Position numbers and translations under genes: made by a program | In this document: positions 33,320-41,855 of the stretch, piece by piece | Layout: every line of letters starts with the position of its first letter | Numbering within the stretch: position 1 is the first letter of the stretch | Assembly (NCBI GenBank): GCA_965279075.1 | Contig: CBDIHI010000008.1 | Coordinates: 124,001-188,000 of the forward strand | Direction of reading: 5' to 3' | Origin: SZAS-79 sp965279075 | Lineage (GTDB): Bacteria; Pseudomonadota; Gammaproteobacteria; Burkholderiales; SG8-39 | DNA length: 64,000 nucleotides | The notes under the pieces: model-generated | What the model was told of the DNA's origin: nothing | Seen by the model: only the letters and a program-made list of their open reading frames with translations | Databases searched by the model: none

Positions 33320-33355
33320 ATTATACACAAAAGTTCCCATTTGGGTAACTTTTGT
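33320..33355 (-). promoter_or_regulatory. Promoter and operator of the HigB-ImmA-beta operon
   Basis: On the minus strand a perfect TATAAT (33325-33320) is preceded at 17 bases by TTACCC. The inverted repeat ACAAAAGTT/AACTTTTGT (33327-33335 and 33347-33355) lies over the spacer and -35 region, with an inner CCCA/TGGG pair. The toxin ATG follows 30 bases after the -10. This layout suits autoregulation by the HTH-containing antitoxin. Confidence 0.65.
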
Positions 33356-33414
33356 TTGTTCCCAATAATTGAACCGACGAATCCTATACGGGAAATACCG
33401 GAAGACTGGGGCGG

Positions 33415-34959
33415 TCACCCTGAGCGATTCACGGCCCGGCTATCTTTTCTAGTGACTTTGAGTGCCTTCTTCCCGCCCGACTCCGAACGCGCGGCTCGAA
33501 CACGTTCCAGCAGTACGACGGCGGGTTCGTCGTTTGGGTCTTGCGGGACGAGCTGGCCGGAGAAGGCGGATTTGAGGATGTTTTTGCGCTGAGCCGTTGA
33601 TTGGGTAAGGGCACGCGCAATTGCCGACTCTAGTAGCTTGGCGCCTCCCATTGCCAAGTCTAGGATCCGCAAGATCTCAGCCTGTTCATCCAGTGGGGCG
33701 ATCGCCACCACCAGCGGAAAAAGATCTTTAGCGTACACAGCGGCAACGCTCGTTGTGGCCTTCTTTACCCGCTCCATGCGCGACCGAAAATCAGGACCGC
33801 ACATTTGTCGGCATGCAAGAGCTGGCAGCAAAGCCCCATCGAAGCGAAGTCGCATTAAATTATTGTTGTAGAGCGTGATCCCATTCAATGCACTAACCAG
33901 CCCCACTTTTCCAACCAATTCAAGACTGTTTCTGGTATTAAAAAGGACATCATCCAGAGCCACGGAATATTTCGCAACTTCATCTCCACTGGCATTCACC
34001 CGCACTAAGTTTTCGACATCAACGGATCCATCCATAGAGACATTGTTCATTTTGATATAGCCAAATGCAGCGCTATCGGACTGCTGATCCTGCCCACGAT
34101 CTAGTCCAATAAGACTCTCATTCGTAGCTTGATCCAAGCTGGCCCACACCCACCCTGCCGGCAACGCCTGCAAATCGATGGTGACGGGCATGACGGGTTC
34201 GGGGTATTTGTCCTGCCAGCCCTTCGGCGGGATCGTGTACTGTTCCTTGAAGCGGGCGAGGTGTTTGGCTTCCCAGCGCTTACGACGCTCGGCGAGGATG
34301 CGCTCCAGCAGTTGCTCGCCGGTTTCGGTGACTTCGTCGCGCGTGGCACGCTCGGTCCGCCAGTCGGCGGTGAGCGTGCCTTCGACGGCAGCTTTCAGGA
34401 GGGTTTGGCGGTATTGGGTGAGCTTGGCTTGGGCAGCCTTGAGTTCGGCGACACCGGCGTCGAGGTCAGAAAAAAGCTCGTCCACTTTTTCAACGATTCT
34501 CGATTGCTCCTCAATTGGAGCGACAAGCAGCGGAATCTTTCGCATCGCCGCACTTGTGAGCTTAAGCCGCGTCGTACCAGTGACGAAGGGGTGATAGTCG
34601 ACGGCGTTCAACTGATGGCAAAGGAAGGTGTTGCTGATAACCCCAGAAATCCCCCGGAGAACATGCGCGTGGTTATTCACCCAGAATTTGCCGCCCGCCA
34701 AATATGCTTTGTGTTTAGACGGGTCAAGAAACGGCGCCCCGTCTTCACCCAACAGCACGCGCTCACCCTCTGTTCTGAAATCATCTATCCAGCCAACCTG
34801 CCCAGTTGCACCCAAGTAAGGAAATAATTGGTCGGGAGTCTTTCCGACGATTCGCTTACCGCGCTCGGAAGAGTTGACAGGCTCACGCTCAGAATCGAGA
34901 ACTTCTACTACGTCATCGAGAAAGACTTCACACCAACCGTTGGGCACTAACTTATTCAC
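33415..34959 (-). CDS. hsdS: Type I restriction-modification specificity subunit
   Basis: A 514-residue DNA sequence-recognition subunit with two target recognition domains (about 1-150 and 265-430). Each is followed by a long helical conserved region (IVEKVDELFSDLDAGVAELKAAQAKLTQYRQTLLKAAVEG and ILRILDLAMGGAKLLESAIARALTQSTAQRKNILKSAFSGQL). The two-fold pseudo-repeat and length are normal. It starts with GTG at 34959, overlapping the hsdR stop by four bases (GTGA). The C-terminal recognition domain is less GC-rich than its helical regions, the usual sign of domain shuffling. Confidence 0.93.
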   Translation of the reverse strand: MNKLVPNGWCEVFLDDVVEVLDSEREPVNSSERGKRIVGKTPDQLFPYLGATGQVGWIDDFRTEGERVLLGEDGAPFLDPSKHKAYLAGGKFWVNNHAHVLRGISGVISNTFLCHQLNAVDYHPFVTGTTRLKLTSAAMRKIPLLVAPIEEQSRIVEKVDELFSDLDAGVAELKAAQAKLTQYRQTLLKAAVEGTLTADWRTERATRDEVTETGEQLLERILAERRKRWEAKHLARFKEQYTIPPKGWQDKYPEPVMPVTIDLQALPAGWVWASLDQATNESLIGLDRGQDQQSDSAAFGYIKMNNVSMDGSVDVENLVRVNASGDEVAKYSVALDDVLFNTRNSLELVGKVGLVSALNGITLYNNNLMRLRFDGALLPALACRQMCGPDFRSRMERVKKATTSVAAVYAKDLFPLVVAIAPLDEQAEILRILDLAMGGAKLLESAIARALTQSTAQRKNILKSAFSGQLVPQDPNDEPAVVLLERVRAARSESGGKKALKVTRKDSRAVNRSG

Positions 34960-37736
34960 GCCACCAATTCCTTATTCATGTCCCTCATCAATCCATCCAG
35001 CTCCCTGCCAAACACCGTCCACGCCTTCTGCAAGCCGCCCTTGCCCGCGAATTCGGCGTAGTCGAAGTCCTCGTGGCGGATGCTGCAGCTCGCGGCGATG
35101 TGGTCCTTGATGAGGCGCAGCCATTCGGTCTGCTCGGAAGTAAAGGACGTGGCGCGCTGCGCGTTGTGGCGGAAGATCCACTCCTGAAAACGCTTGTCCA
35201 CTTGGTCACTGAAGGGCTTGAGTTCGGCGTCCGCGCCAATGGCAAAGCGCACCAAGGCAATCAGGTCGGTGAGCTGGCGCCGGGCTTCGGCGCCCTTCAC
35301 TTGCGAGGCTTGCACCCGCGCATAGGCCGACCAAAGCTTTTCAGTCGTGAGCATGAGCGGCGGGCGCGACAAGCGTTCGTTCAGGTCTACGATCATGTCC
35401 AGGGTCAATTGACGGCGCTGGTAGGGCTGCTGGTAAAAGAAGCCTAGTGCCTCGATCTCGTCTTTGTGGACCTGGATGTAGTCGGCGAAGGTCTGTATGG
35501 CCTTCTTTGCATCGGCCTCGGCCTGGGCGCTATAGCCGGAGAACGTAACGGTGTCGAGGTTGATATGGTCGATCAACTGCTCGCGCTCACGCCGGGCCGA
35601 TTCTATCGCGTCGCGCAATTCGGGCTTGTCGAAGGGGACGCAGGCGGCGGCCACGCGCTGGGCGCGGGCGGTGGCCAGTTCATCCTCGGAGAGGGTGTCT
35701 TCGCTGCGGGTGATGCCCTTGGCAGCGGCATTGGCGATCGCCGTCTCGACGATACGATCCGGGTTAAGGGCGGTGATGAGCCCCTTACCTAATTCGCTCA
35801 CGGGAATGCCACCGGAGATTTTCTCGATGCGGGCTTTGGCCTTGTCGTCGAGCTGCTGGGCGAGGCGCACCAGCCGGTTGGCCACGCTGAGCACGGTGTC
35901 ATCGTCGCGGTGGCCCAGGGCAATGCCCTGCAATAGATCCTTCAAAGGCACACCGGGCTTTTTCTCCAGCGGGCGGCTGTCGGTCTTGCAGGACTTCTCC
36001 ACACCCACGGCGTCGATAAGCACGAAGCGCGTCTTGGCGCTGTCGGCGCTGTTATTGACGCGCTTGAGGCCGTCGTAATCGAGGCTGCGCACACCGCGCC
36101 CCTTCATCTGCTCGTAGTAGCCCTTGCTCCGTACATCGCGCATGAACAGCAAAACCTCCAGCGGCTTCACGTCGGTGCCGGTGGCGATCATGTCCACCGT
36201 AACGGCAATGCGCGGGTGGTAGTCGTTGCGGAAGCTGGCGAGGATGGTGTCGGGGTCTTCCTCGGCCTTGTAGGTCACCTTCTTGCAGAACGCATTGCCC
36301 TGCCCATATACCTCCCTCACGATATTGATGATGTCGTCCGCGTGGCTGTCGGTCTTGGCGAAGATGAGTGTCTTGGGGGTTTCCTTGCGCGTGGGGAAGA
36401 TCTTGGTTTCCACAGCCGTCTTCATGGCTTGGATGACCTGGCGAATTTGGCTGACGTTGACCACGGAGCGGTCCAGTTCCTTGCCCGTGTAAAGGGTGTC
36501 GTCTTCTGTCTGCGCCCAGCGCTTTTTGCGGGTGTCGCGCTCGCGGTGGTCCACCCACTCCTTCGCCTTGACCTCCGCACCTTTTTTCGTGACCTCGGTC
36601 TCGATCTCGTACACGTCATAGCCGACGTTCACCCCATCGGCCACGGACTGCTCGTAGGTGTACTCGGCGACAATGTTCTCCTTGAAGAAGCCGAAGGTGC
36701 GCTTGTCGGGCGTGGCGGTGAGGCCGATGAGGAAGGCGTCGAAGTAGTCAAGCACCTGCTTCCAGAGGTTGTAGATGGAGCGGTGGCACTCGTCGATGAT
36801 GATGAAGTCGAAGGTCTCGATTGGGGTGCCCGCGTTGTAACGTACCAACTTGGCCTGCTTTTCGGTCTGCTGCAGTTCGTTCAACGACACGTCCTCGGCC
36901 GACTCATCGATGGGCTCGCCGGAGAGGATGGAATACAGCCGCTGGATGGTGGAGATGCACACCTGGGCGTGCGGGTCGATGTTGGGCGAGGCCAGACGCT
37001 GCACGTTGTACAGCTCGGTGAACTTGCGAGCGTCGTCGGGCGGCGTGTAGGCCATGAATTCCTGATGGGCCTGCTTGCCGAGGTTGCGCGTGTCCACCAG
37101 AAACAGGATGCGCTTGGCGCCGCCAAACTTGAGCAGCCGGTACACCGAGGTGATGGCGGTGAAGGTCTTGCCAGCGCCGGTGGCCATGTGGATGAGCGCG
37201 CGGGGCTTGTTGAGGGCCAGCGATTTCTCCAGCCCGGTGACGGCGCTGACCTGGCAGTCGCGCAGATTGCGTTCGGGCAGTTCCGGCAAGTTGTTCGCGA
37301 GGCGCGCGCGCAAAGTGTCGGGCTGGGCCGCCCATTCAGCCAGTTGCTCCGGACGGAAGAAATGAAAGATCTCGCGCGAGCGCGGCGCAGGGTCGCGGCC
37401 GTCGGTGAAGCGGGTGATCTTGCCCGTGCTCTCGAAGAGGAAAGGCAGCGGTGCGGTCTTGACGCGCCACTTCAGCGCTGAGTTCGCGTAGCGCGAAGTC
37501 TGGTCTTCCGTGGCAGTGAGGTTCTCGCCGGCTTCGTCGCGCTTGGCTTCGATGACGCCCACGGCCTCACGGTCGACGAACAGCACGTAGTCTGCCGGGC
37601 CGGTATCCGTGGGGTACTCGCGTACAGCGACCCCGGGGCCGGCGCCGAGGTTGAGCTGCTTCATGTCCTGGATCAGCCAGCCGGCTTGTATCAGCCGCTC
37701 GTCAATCGCAAGGCGTGCTTTGGCTTCAGGGGTCAT
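34956..37736 (-). CDS. hsdR: Type I restriction endonuclease subunit R
   Basis: A 926-residue ATP-dependent translocase and nuclease. N-terminal PD-(D/E)xK site: ADYVLFVDREAVGVIEAK (Asp about 49, E-x-K about 63-65) and the QTSRYA motif. Then a DEAD/SF2 motor with Walker A MATGAGKTFTA (~185-192), DECH (IIDECHRS), TATP (GLTATPDK) and RGVRSLDYDG (motif VI region), and an EcoEI-type C-terminal domain. All key motifs are intact, so it is presumably active. ATG 37736 is used; a TTG one codon earlier is possible. Confidence 0.94.
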   Translation of the reverse strand: MTPEAKARLAIDERLIQAGWLIQDMKQLNLGAGPGVAVREYPTDTGPADYVLFVDREAVGVIEAKRDEAGENLTATEDQTSRYANSALKWRVKTAPLPFLFESTGKITRFTDGRDPAPRSREIFHFFRPEQLAEWAAQPDTLRARLANNLPELPERNLRDCQVSAVTGLEKSLALNKPRALIHMATGAGKTFTAITSVYRLLKFGGAKRILFLVDTRNLGKQAHQEFMAYTPPDDARKFTELYNVQRLASPNIDPHAQVCISTIQRLYSILSGEPIDESAEDVSLNELQQTEKQAKLVRYNAGTPIETFDFIIIDECHRSIYNLWKQVLDYFDAFLIGLTATPDKRTFGFFKENIVAEYTYEQSVADGVNVGYDVYEIETEVTKKGAEVKAKEWVDHRERDTRKKRWAQTEDDTLYTGKELDRSVVNVSQIRQVIQAMKTAVETKIFPTRKETPKTLIFAKTDSHADDIINIVREVYGQGNAFCKKVTYKAEEDPDTILASFRNDYHPRIAVTVDMIATGTDVKPLEVLLFMRDVRSKGYYEQMKGRGVRSLDYDGLKRVNNSADSAKTRFVLIDAVGVEKSCKTDSRPLEKKPGVPLKDLLQGIALGHRDDDTVLSVANRLVRLAQQLDDKAKARIEKISGGIPVSELGKGLITALNPDRIVETAIANAAAKGITRSEDTLSEDELATARAQRVAAACVPFDKPELRDAIESARREREQLIDHINLDTVTFSGYSAQAEADAKKAIQTFADYIQVHKDEIEALGFFYQQPYQRRQLTLDMIVDLNERLSRPPLMLTTEKLWSAYARVQASQVKGAEARRQLTDLIALVRFAIGADAELKPFSDQVDKRFQEWIFRHNAQRATSFTSEQTEWLRLIKDHIAASCSIRHEDFDYAEFAGKGGLQKAWTVFGRELDGLMRDMNKELVA

Positions 37737-37816
37737 CAAACCCAGAATAGCAAATCCCCGGGAATCTCAACAAAAGTTTCACATTTACTTCACAAACCAA
37801 AGCACAGGAGCCGCTC

Positions 37817-38809
37817 TCAAGCCAACTCCCGTGCCAGTTTAGTCAATTCCACCCCGCAATCCAGCCCCTCCGCCCACGCCTCAGGCACCACCCCCGCACC
37901 CCGCCAGGCCCCCACCAGCTGCCCGGCAACGGACGCGGTGGAATCCGAATCCCCGTCGTGGTTGCTGGCCAGGCGCACGGCGTCCTCGTACCCATCGGTA
38001 ACCAAAGCGGCATGCACCCCGATCGCCAGCGCCTCCTCCCCCACCCAGCCCTCACCCAGCCCCGGCACGCTGGCGCCGGGCGCAAGGGCGGCGGACAGCG
38101 CCGCGCGGGTAGGCCCGCTCCTGGGCCACCCCTCGAGCAGCTGCAGCGCCTGCGCAGCGGCGGAAGCCAGGTCCAGCCCCTCCACCAGCCCCCGCACGAT
38201 CGCCGCCATGCACCCGGAAGGCAGGTAACCCTCCGGGTGGCCATGCGTCTGCGCGGCGGCGCGGACGCCGAGCTCGAAAGCCTGCGCCACCGTGAACCCG
38301 AGCGCGAGCCCGCGCATTAATCCGATCGGTGCGACGCGCATGACGCCGCCGCACCCCTTGCTGTCGTTGATCGGCAACTCAGGCGTGCCGGTGGCGCCTT
38401 TGGCACAGGCCGAGAGGCACGTGTTGCCCGGCGCGCGCCGGGCCTGCAACACATTGGAACGACCGAGCGCCCCCACGTACTTCGCCCGCGCGGGATCGGA
38501 CGACTGCGTGAGGTACCAGTCCAGCGTGGCCACACGCACATGCTCAAGCGTTGCAGCCGTATCCCCCAGGCACCCCGCCACCTGCGCGCGCAGCAGCCCC
38601 TCCAGCGTAAAGAGGGTCATCTGGGTGTCGTCGGACACGACCAGCCGGCCGCCGTGCCGCACGGGCTCGGTCATCCCCTGCGGCCCGAAGCGCCGGCGGA
38701 TCTCCGGCAGGCGCATGAATTCGACCTCGTAGCCGAACGCGTCCCCCACGGCGCCGCCGAGCAGGCAGCCGAGGACGCGGGAGGGATGGGTCGGGGCGGG
38801 AGGGTTCAT
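37817..38809 (-). CDS. ADP-ribosylglycohydrolase (DraG/ARH) family protein
   Basis: A 330-residue all-helical dinuclear-metal hydrolase. The first metal motif is VVSDDTQMTLFTLEGLL after CLLGGAVGDAFGYEVEFM (residues 10-60) and the second is NHDGDSDSTASVAGQLVGAW (~280-300). An EGYL/GVMRVAPIGL core joins them. Metal ligands of both halves are present, so it may remove ADP-ribose from proteins, nucleic acids or small molecules. It adjoins hsdR on the same strand, 80 bases upstream. No ADP-ribosyltransferase gene is in the window, so its target is unknown. Confidence 0.87.
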   Translation of the reverse strand: MNPPAPTHPSRVLGCLLGGAVGDAFGYEVEFMRLPEIRRRFGPQGMTEPVRHGGRLVVSDDTQMTLFTLEGLLRAQVAGCLGDTAATLEHVRVATLDWYLTQSSDPARAKYVGALGRSNVLQARRAPGNTCLSACAKGATGTPELPINDSKGCGGVMRVAPIGLMRGLALGFTVAQAFELGVRAAAQTHGHPEGYLPSGCMAAIVRGLVEGLDLASAAAQALQLLEGWPRSGPTRAALSAALAPGASVPGLGEGWVGEEALAIGVHAALVTDGYEDAVRLASNHDGDSDSTASVAGQLVGAWRGAGVVPEAWAEGLDCGVELTKLARELA

Positions 38810-38911
38810 GGGTTCATTCTGCGATACGGGGTGGCTCAGCGCATGAGCCTGCGGGTATCAGCGAAATCCACCGGGCGGTTATACTGAAAGCACTTTGCGG
38901 GAGGCGTCCAG

Positions 38912-39145
38912 ATGGCCAACTTGCTCGAAAGAATCACTGTCGATCCGGCGGTCTGCCACGGCAAGCCGGTCGTGCGCGGCTTGCGTTACCCGGTCGAGAC
39001 CCTGCTCGAACTGCTGAGCGGCGGCACGACCATCGAGCAGATCCTCGCCGACTACGAGGATCTGGAGCGCGAAGACGTGCTCGCCGTCCTCGCCTATGCC
39101 ACCCGGTTGAGCCAGATCAAGCGCACCGACATCCTGGCGGCATGA
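38912..39145 (+). CDS. DUF433-family antitoxin
   Basis: A 77-residue protein with the DUF433 signature: LLERITVDPAVCHGKPVVRGLRYPVETLLELLSGGTTIEQILADYEDLEREDVLAVLAYATRL. It forms a DNA-binding fold related to MerR-type helix-turn-helix. GGGAGG lies ten bases before the ATG, and its stop overlaps the next ATG (ATGA). DUF433 and DUF5615 pairs are widespread predicted toxin-antitoxin modules, so this is the likely antitoxin and repressor. A TATACT element at 38880 is a possible -10. Confidence 0.88.
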   Translation: MANLLERITVDPAVCHGKPVVRGLRYPVETLLELLSGGTTIEQILADYEDLEREDVLAVLAYATRLSQIKRTDILAA

Positions 39146-39504
39146 GGTTTCTGGTTGACGCCCAGCTGCCCCGCCGGCTGGCGCGGCAATTGGCGGCTGC
39201 CGGCCACGACGCCCTCCACACGCTCGACCTGCCCGACGCGAACCGGACGCCCGATTCGGCAATCATCGCGCAGGCGGACCGGGAAGATCGCGTGGTGGTG
39301 ACCAAGGACGCGGATTTCGTTATCACCCATACGCTGACCGCCCGCCCCCGCCGGCTGCTGCTGATCGCGACTGGAAATATCGGCAACGAAGCCCTGCTGG
39401 CGCTGCTGCGCGACAATCTTGCGCAGGTCGTGCTGGCCCTGGAGTCCAGCACGTTCGTCGAACTCGGCCATGACTTTCTGACCAGCCATGGGCAGGCCGG
39501 CTGA
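39142..39504 (+). CDS. DUF5615 PIN-like toxin (Mut7-C type)
   Basis: A 120-residue PIN-fold ribonuclease candidate: FLVDAQLPRRLARQLAAAGHDALH (first acidic residue D5), then IIAQADREDRVVVTKDADFVI (acidic cluster D-x-D) and RLLLIATGNIGNEALLALLRDNL. This matches DUF5615 proteins, which pair with DUF433 antitoxins. It is translated from an ATG overlapping the antitoxin stop by four bases. It probably cleaves RNA when free. Confidence 0.87.
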   Translation: MRFLVDAQLPRRLARQLAAAGHDALHTLDLPDANRTPDSAIIAQADREDRVVVTKDADFVITHTLTARPRRLLLIATGNIGNEALLALLRDNLAQVVLALESSTFVELGHDFLTSHGQAG

Positions 39505-39572
39505 CGCGACAAAACACCGCCTGGAGCGCCTTCCAGGTCAGTTGGCATACTAAAAAACAACCGGAGACCCCA

Positions 39573-41171
39573 ATGAAACGCCGCCAGTTCCTCCAGGCCA
39601 CCGCCGCCACCCCGCTCCTCGCCGCCCTCCCGCAGGAGCTCTTCGCCCACGCCGGCCACGACCACGGCGCCAAGACCTGGGACCCGGGCAGCGTCCGCCA
39701 CCTGCTCCCGACGGTCAGCGACAGCCAGATGCTCATCAAGGCGTCCTTTGCGGCGCCGCTCACCACGGCCCCGGTGCTCCGCGCCGACAACCGCAGCTAC
39801 ACGGGCACGATGACGGACACCCGCGGCGAGCACTGGCAGTTCCACGCCACGGGCCTGCAACCGGGCCGGACGTACAAGCTGGCCCTCACGGATAGAGGCC
39901 GTCCGCTGTGCGAGCCGTGGACGCTCGCCACCTTCCCGGCCCCGGACGCAACTCCCGAAAAGCTCCGGGTGCTGTTCTTCACCTGCGCCGGCGGCCACGA
40001 GGAGCTGACCTACCTGCCCGTGGCCACCCGCAACCGCCTGCTCAAGAAAGCCCTCTCCTTCAAGCCGGACACGGCGGTGGCCAACGGCGACCACGTGTAC
40101 TGGGACCTGCGCTCGCCGCTCACTGCCAAGAGCCAGGGCCAGAGCCCCAAGGCCGAGGGCCTGATCGGCGGCAAGTTCGACCGCTCGAAGACGGCGCTGG
40201 GCAGCGACAACGAATCGCTCCTCAAGCGCGCCGCCGGCCCGCAGATCGCCCCGGTCTACGGCACGGACTTCCGCTCGGTGCCGACGTTCTTCATCCAGGA
40301 CGACCACGACTACTACGACAATGACGACGCCTACGACGAGATCGTGACCTTCCCGCCGGACTTCTTCATGAGCCAGATGGCGCGGGCCACGCAGTCGCTC
40401 TACTACCCGGAGTTCCTGCCCGACGCGACGCGCCCGGCGGGCCTCGCGGGCGCGGAAGTCGCGGGAAGGGCCTCGCCGGTGTCGGAGAGCTTCGGCACGC
40501 TGCGCTACGGGAAACTCGCCGAAGTGCTGCTCTATACCGTGCGCCGCACGATGACGATGGCAGGCCCCAGCGCGGTGTTCCTCGACGACCAGGTGGAAGG
40601 CTGGCTCAACGGCCGCATGGCGGCCACCGACGTGGCCCACGTGGTGAACGCGCCCTCCAACCCGCACGGCTGGACCGCCGGCAAGTGGGGCGAGTGGTAC
40701 CCGGACGTGCTGACCAAAGAGGGCAAGCTGACCCTCGACCTGAAGAAGCCCTACTGGCAGGACGGCTGGTTGAAGCAACACGACCGCATGCTCACCCGGA
40801 TGTCCGCGATGAAAGGCCGGATCCCGCTGTCGGTCAGCGGCGACCTGCACGCCATCGGCCTGGGCAGCATCAAGCGCACGGGGACCATCGACCTGTCGGC
40901 CAACCCGGTGGTGTCGGTGATTTCAGGCCCGGTCGGCACGCGCCCGGCCGGATGGCCCTCGGGCATCCGCAAGGTCGGTGCACAGCCTTCGCTGCACCTC
41001 ACGGTCGACGAGGCGATCAAGCCGATCGAGAACCACGGCTTCACGATCGCCGACTTCACGCCGGACGGGATCACGCTGCGGTTCTACAAGTGGGACAGGA
41101 ACACGCAAAGCGTCGAGGCGATCGACACGCTGGAGCCTTTCCATACGGCGGAGTTGAGGCGGCCGGGGTAA
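39573..41171 (+). CDS. PhoD-like metallophosphatase, Tat-exported
   Basis: A 532-residue exported enzyme. The N-terminus has a twin-arginine signal (KRRQFLQATAATPLLAALPQELFA). It then shows a fibronectin-like N-domain and a PhoD/alkaline-phosphatase-D type calcineurin-like domain: VANGDHVYWDLR (G-D-x metal ligands), FFIQDDHDYYDNDD (D-D-H) and LSVSGDLHAIGLGS (G-D-x-H). These residues are expected to bind Fe3+/Ca2+. It hydrolyses phosphodiesters or monoesters in the periplasm. CCGGAG is eight bases before the ATG. It stands alone between two toxin-antitoxin pairs. Confidence 0.82.
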   Translation: MKRRQFLQATAATPLLAALPQELFAHAGHDHGAKTWDPGSVRHLLPTVSDSQMLIKASFAAPLTTAPVLRADNRSYTGTMTDTRGEHWQFHATGLQPGRTYKLALTDRGRPLCEPWTLATFPAPDATPEKLRVLFFTCAGGHEELTYLPVATRNRLLKKALSFKPDTAVANGDHVYWDLRSPLTAKSQGQSPKAEGLIGGKFDRSKTALGSDNESLLKRAAGPQIAPVYGTDFRSVPTFFIQDDHDYYDNDDAYDEIVTFPPDFFMSQMARATQSLYYPEFLPDATRPAGLAGAEVAGRASPVSESFGTLRYGKLAEVLLYTVRRTMTMAGPSAVFLDDQVEGWLNGRMAATDVAHVVNAPSNPHGWTAGKWGEWYPDVLTKEGKLTLDLKKPYWQDGWLKQHDRMLTRMSAMKGRIPLSVSGDLHAIGLGSIKRTGTIDLSANPVVSVISGPVGTRPAGWPSGIRKVGAQPSLHLTVDEAIKPIENHGFTIADFTPDGITLRFYKWDRNTQSVEAIDTLEPFHTAELRRPG

Positions 41172-41195
41172 CCCGCGAGCCTGCGCCCCGCCCGG

Positions 41196-41570
41196 TCAGC
41201 CTTCGACGGGCGAATGCCCCATCCGCAACTCGCCCGCGACCGCGGCCAGCCGTTTGTCGCGGGTCCAGAGTTCAGCCCGCCCGGCCAGGGCCGCCGCGCA
41301 CAGCAGGTGCACGTCCACATAGCCAAGACCCCGTCCGGCAAGCTTGCGGTTCTCGATGAACGCCAGCACCTCCCCGTCGGTGGCGACAGGCGCGGCGGGC
41401 AGGTCCCGCATCAGTGCGAGGAGCGCGGACCGGTTGCGCAAGGACCCGCAGGCGAGCTCGCCGATCACGCAAGGATGCGCCAGCACAAGGCCGGTATTTA
41501 GCAGGCGGGCCAGCCCCGCGTCGGACCGGCGCAGGTGGTCGACCCACACCGAGGTGTCGACCAGGATCAA
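41196..41570 (-). CDS. vapC: VapC-family PIN ribonuclease toxin
   Basis: A 124-residue PIN-domain toxin: LILVDTSVWVDHLRR (first Asp), LVLAHPCVIGELACGS (Glu), GLGYVDVHLLCAAALAGRAELWTRDKRLAAVA (Asp pair), the canonical four-acid Mg-binding RNase centre. It starts with TTG at 41570, and the stop of vapB overlaps it (TTGA), so toxin translation is coupled to antitoxin translation. Its usual target is tRNA or 23S rRNA. Confidence 0.86.
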   Translation of the reverse strand: MILVDTSVWVDHLRRSDAGLARLLNTGLVLAHPCVIGELACGSLRNRSALLALMRDLPAAPVATDGEVLAFIENRKLAGRGLGYVDVHLLCAAALAGRAELWTRDKRLAAVAGELRMGHSPVEG

Positions 41571-41764
41571 GCGATCGCGGACTGCCGCCGGGGAACGGGT
41601 TTCAGCTGGGGCTCGGAGCCGCCCAGCTTCGCGAGGCGCCGCGCGCTCTCGCGCTCGATCAGCGCTCGCAGGGCCTCGCCCAGCAGCGCGGTACGCTCCT
41701 TCACGCCGCTGAGGTTGTGTGCCCGGGCAAGCAGCGCGTCGTCGAGGGTGATGGTGGTTCTCAT
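41567..41764 (-). CDS. vapB: VapB-family antitoxin
   Basis: A 65-residue protein: MRTTITLDDALLARAHNLSGVKERTALLGEALRALIERESARRL, a ribbon-helix-helix of the DUF2191 type that binds operator DNA, followed by a Pro-rich basic tail that would wrap the toxin. It begins 21 bases from the nearest half-site of the GATGC/GCATC operator cluster at 41785-41811. Confidence 0.86.
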   Translation of the reverse strand: MRTTITLDDALLARAHNLSGVKERTALLGEALRALIERESARRLAKLGGSEPQLKPVPRRQSAIA

Positions 41765-41784
41765 GGCCGGCCTCCGGAATCGGT

Positions 41785-41811
41785 GATGCTAAAAAAAGCA
41801 TCATATGATGC
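41785..41811 (-). promoter_or_regulatory. Operator-like palindromes upstream of vapBC
   Basis: Alternating half-sites GATGC (41785-41789), GCATC (41798-41802) and GATGC (41807-41811) create a perfect 14-base palindrome, GCATCATATGATGC (41798-41811), and an inverted pair separated by six A residues. Spacing of 21 bases to the vapB ATG suits self-repression by VapB ribbon-helix-helix dimers. No clear -35/-10 pair was found. Confidence 0.6.
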
Positions 41812-41855
41812 CTTAAAGCATGCCTATCGCCAAGGCGGCCGGGACTGCACGACAC

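Noticed and set aside
25187..41811. Defence island treated as a prophage or integrative element
   Set aside because: No integrase, recombinase, terminase, conjugation or structural genes, and no direct-repeat ends were found. It is called an accumulation of defence genes instead.
41798..41811. GCATCATATGATGC as a terminator
   Set aside because: The palindrome has no loop and no T-run, and sits directly upstream of vapB, so an operator is the better reading.
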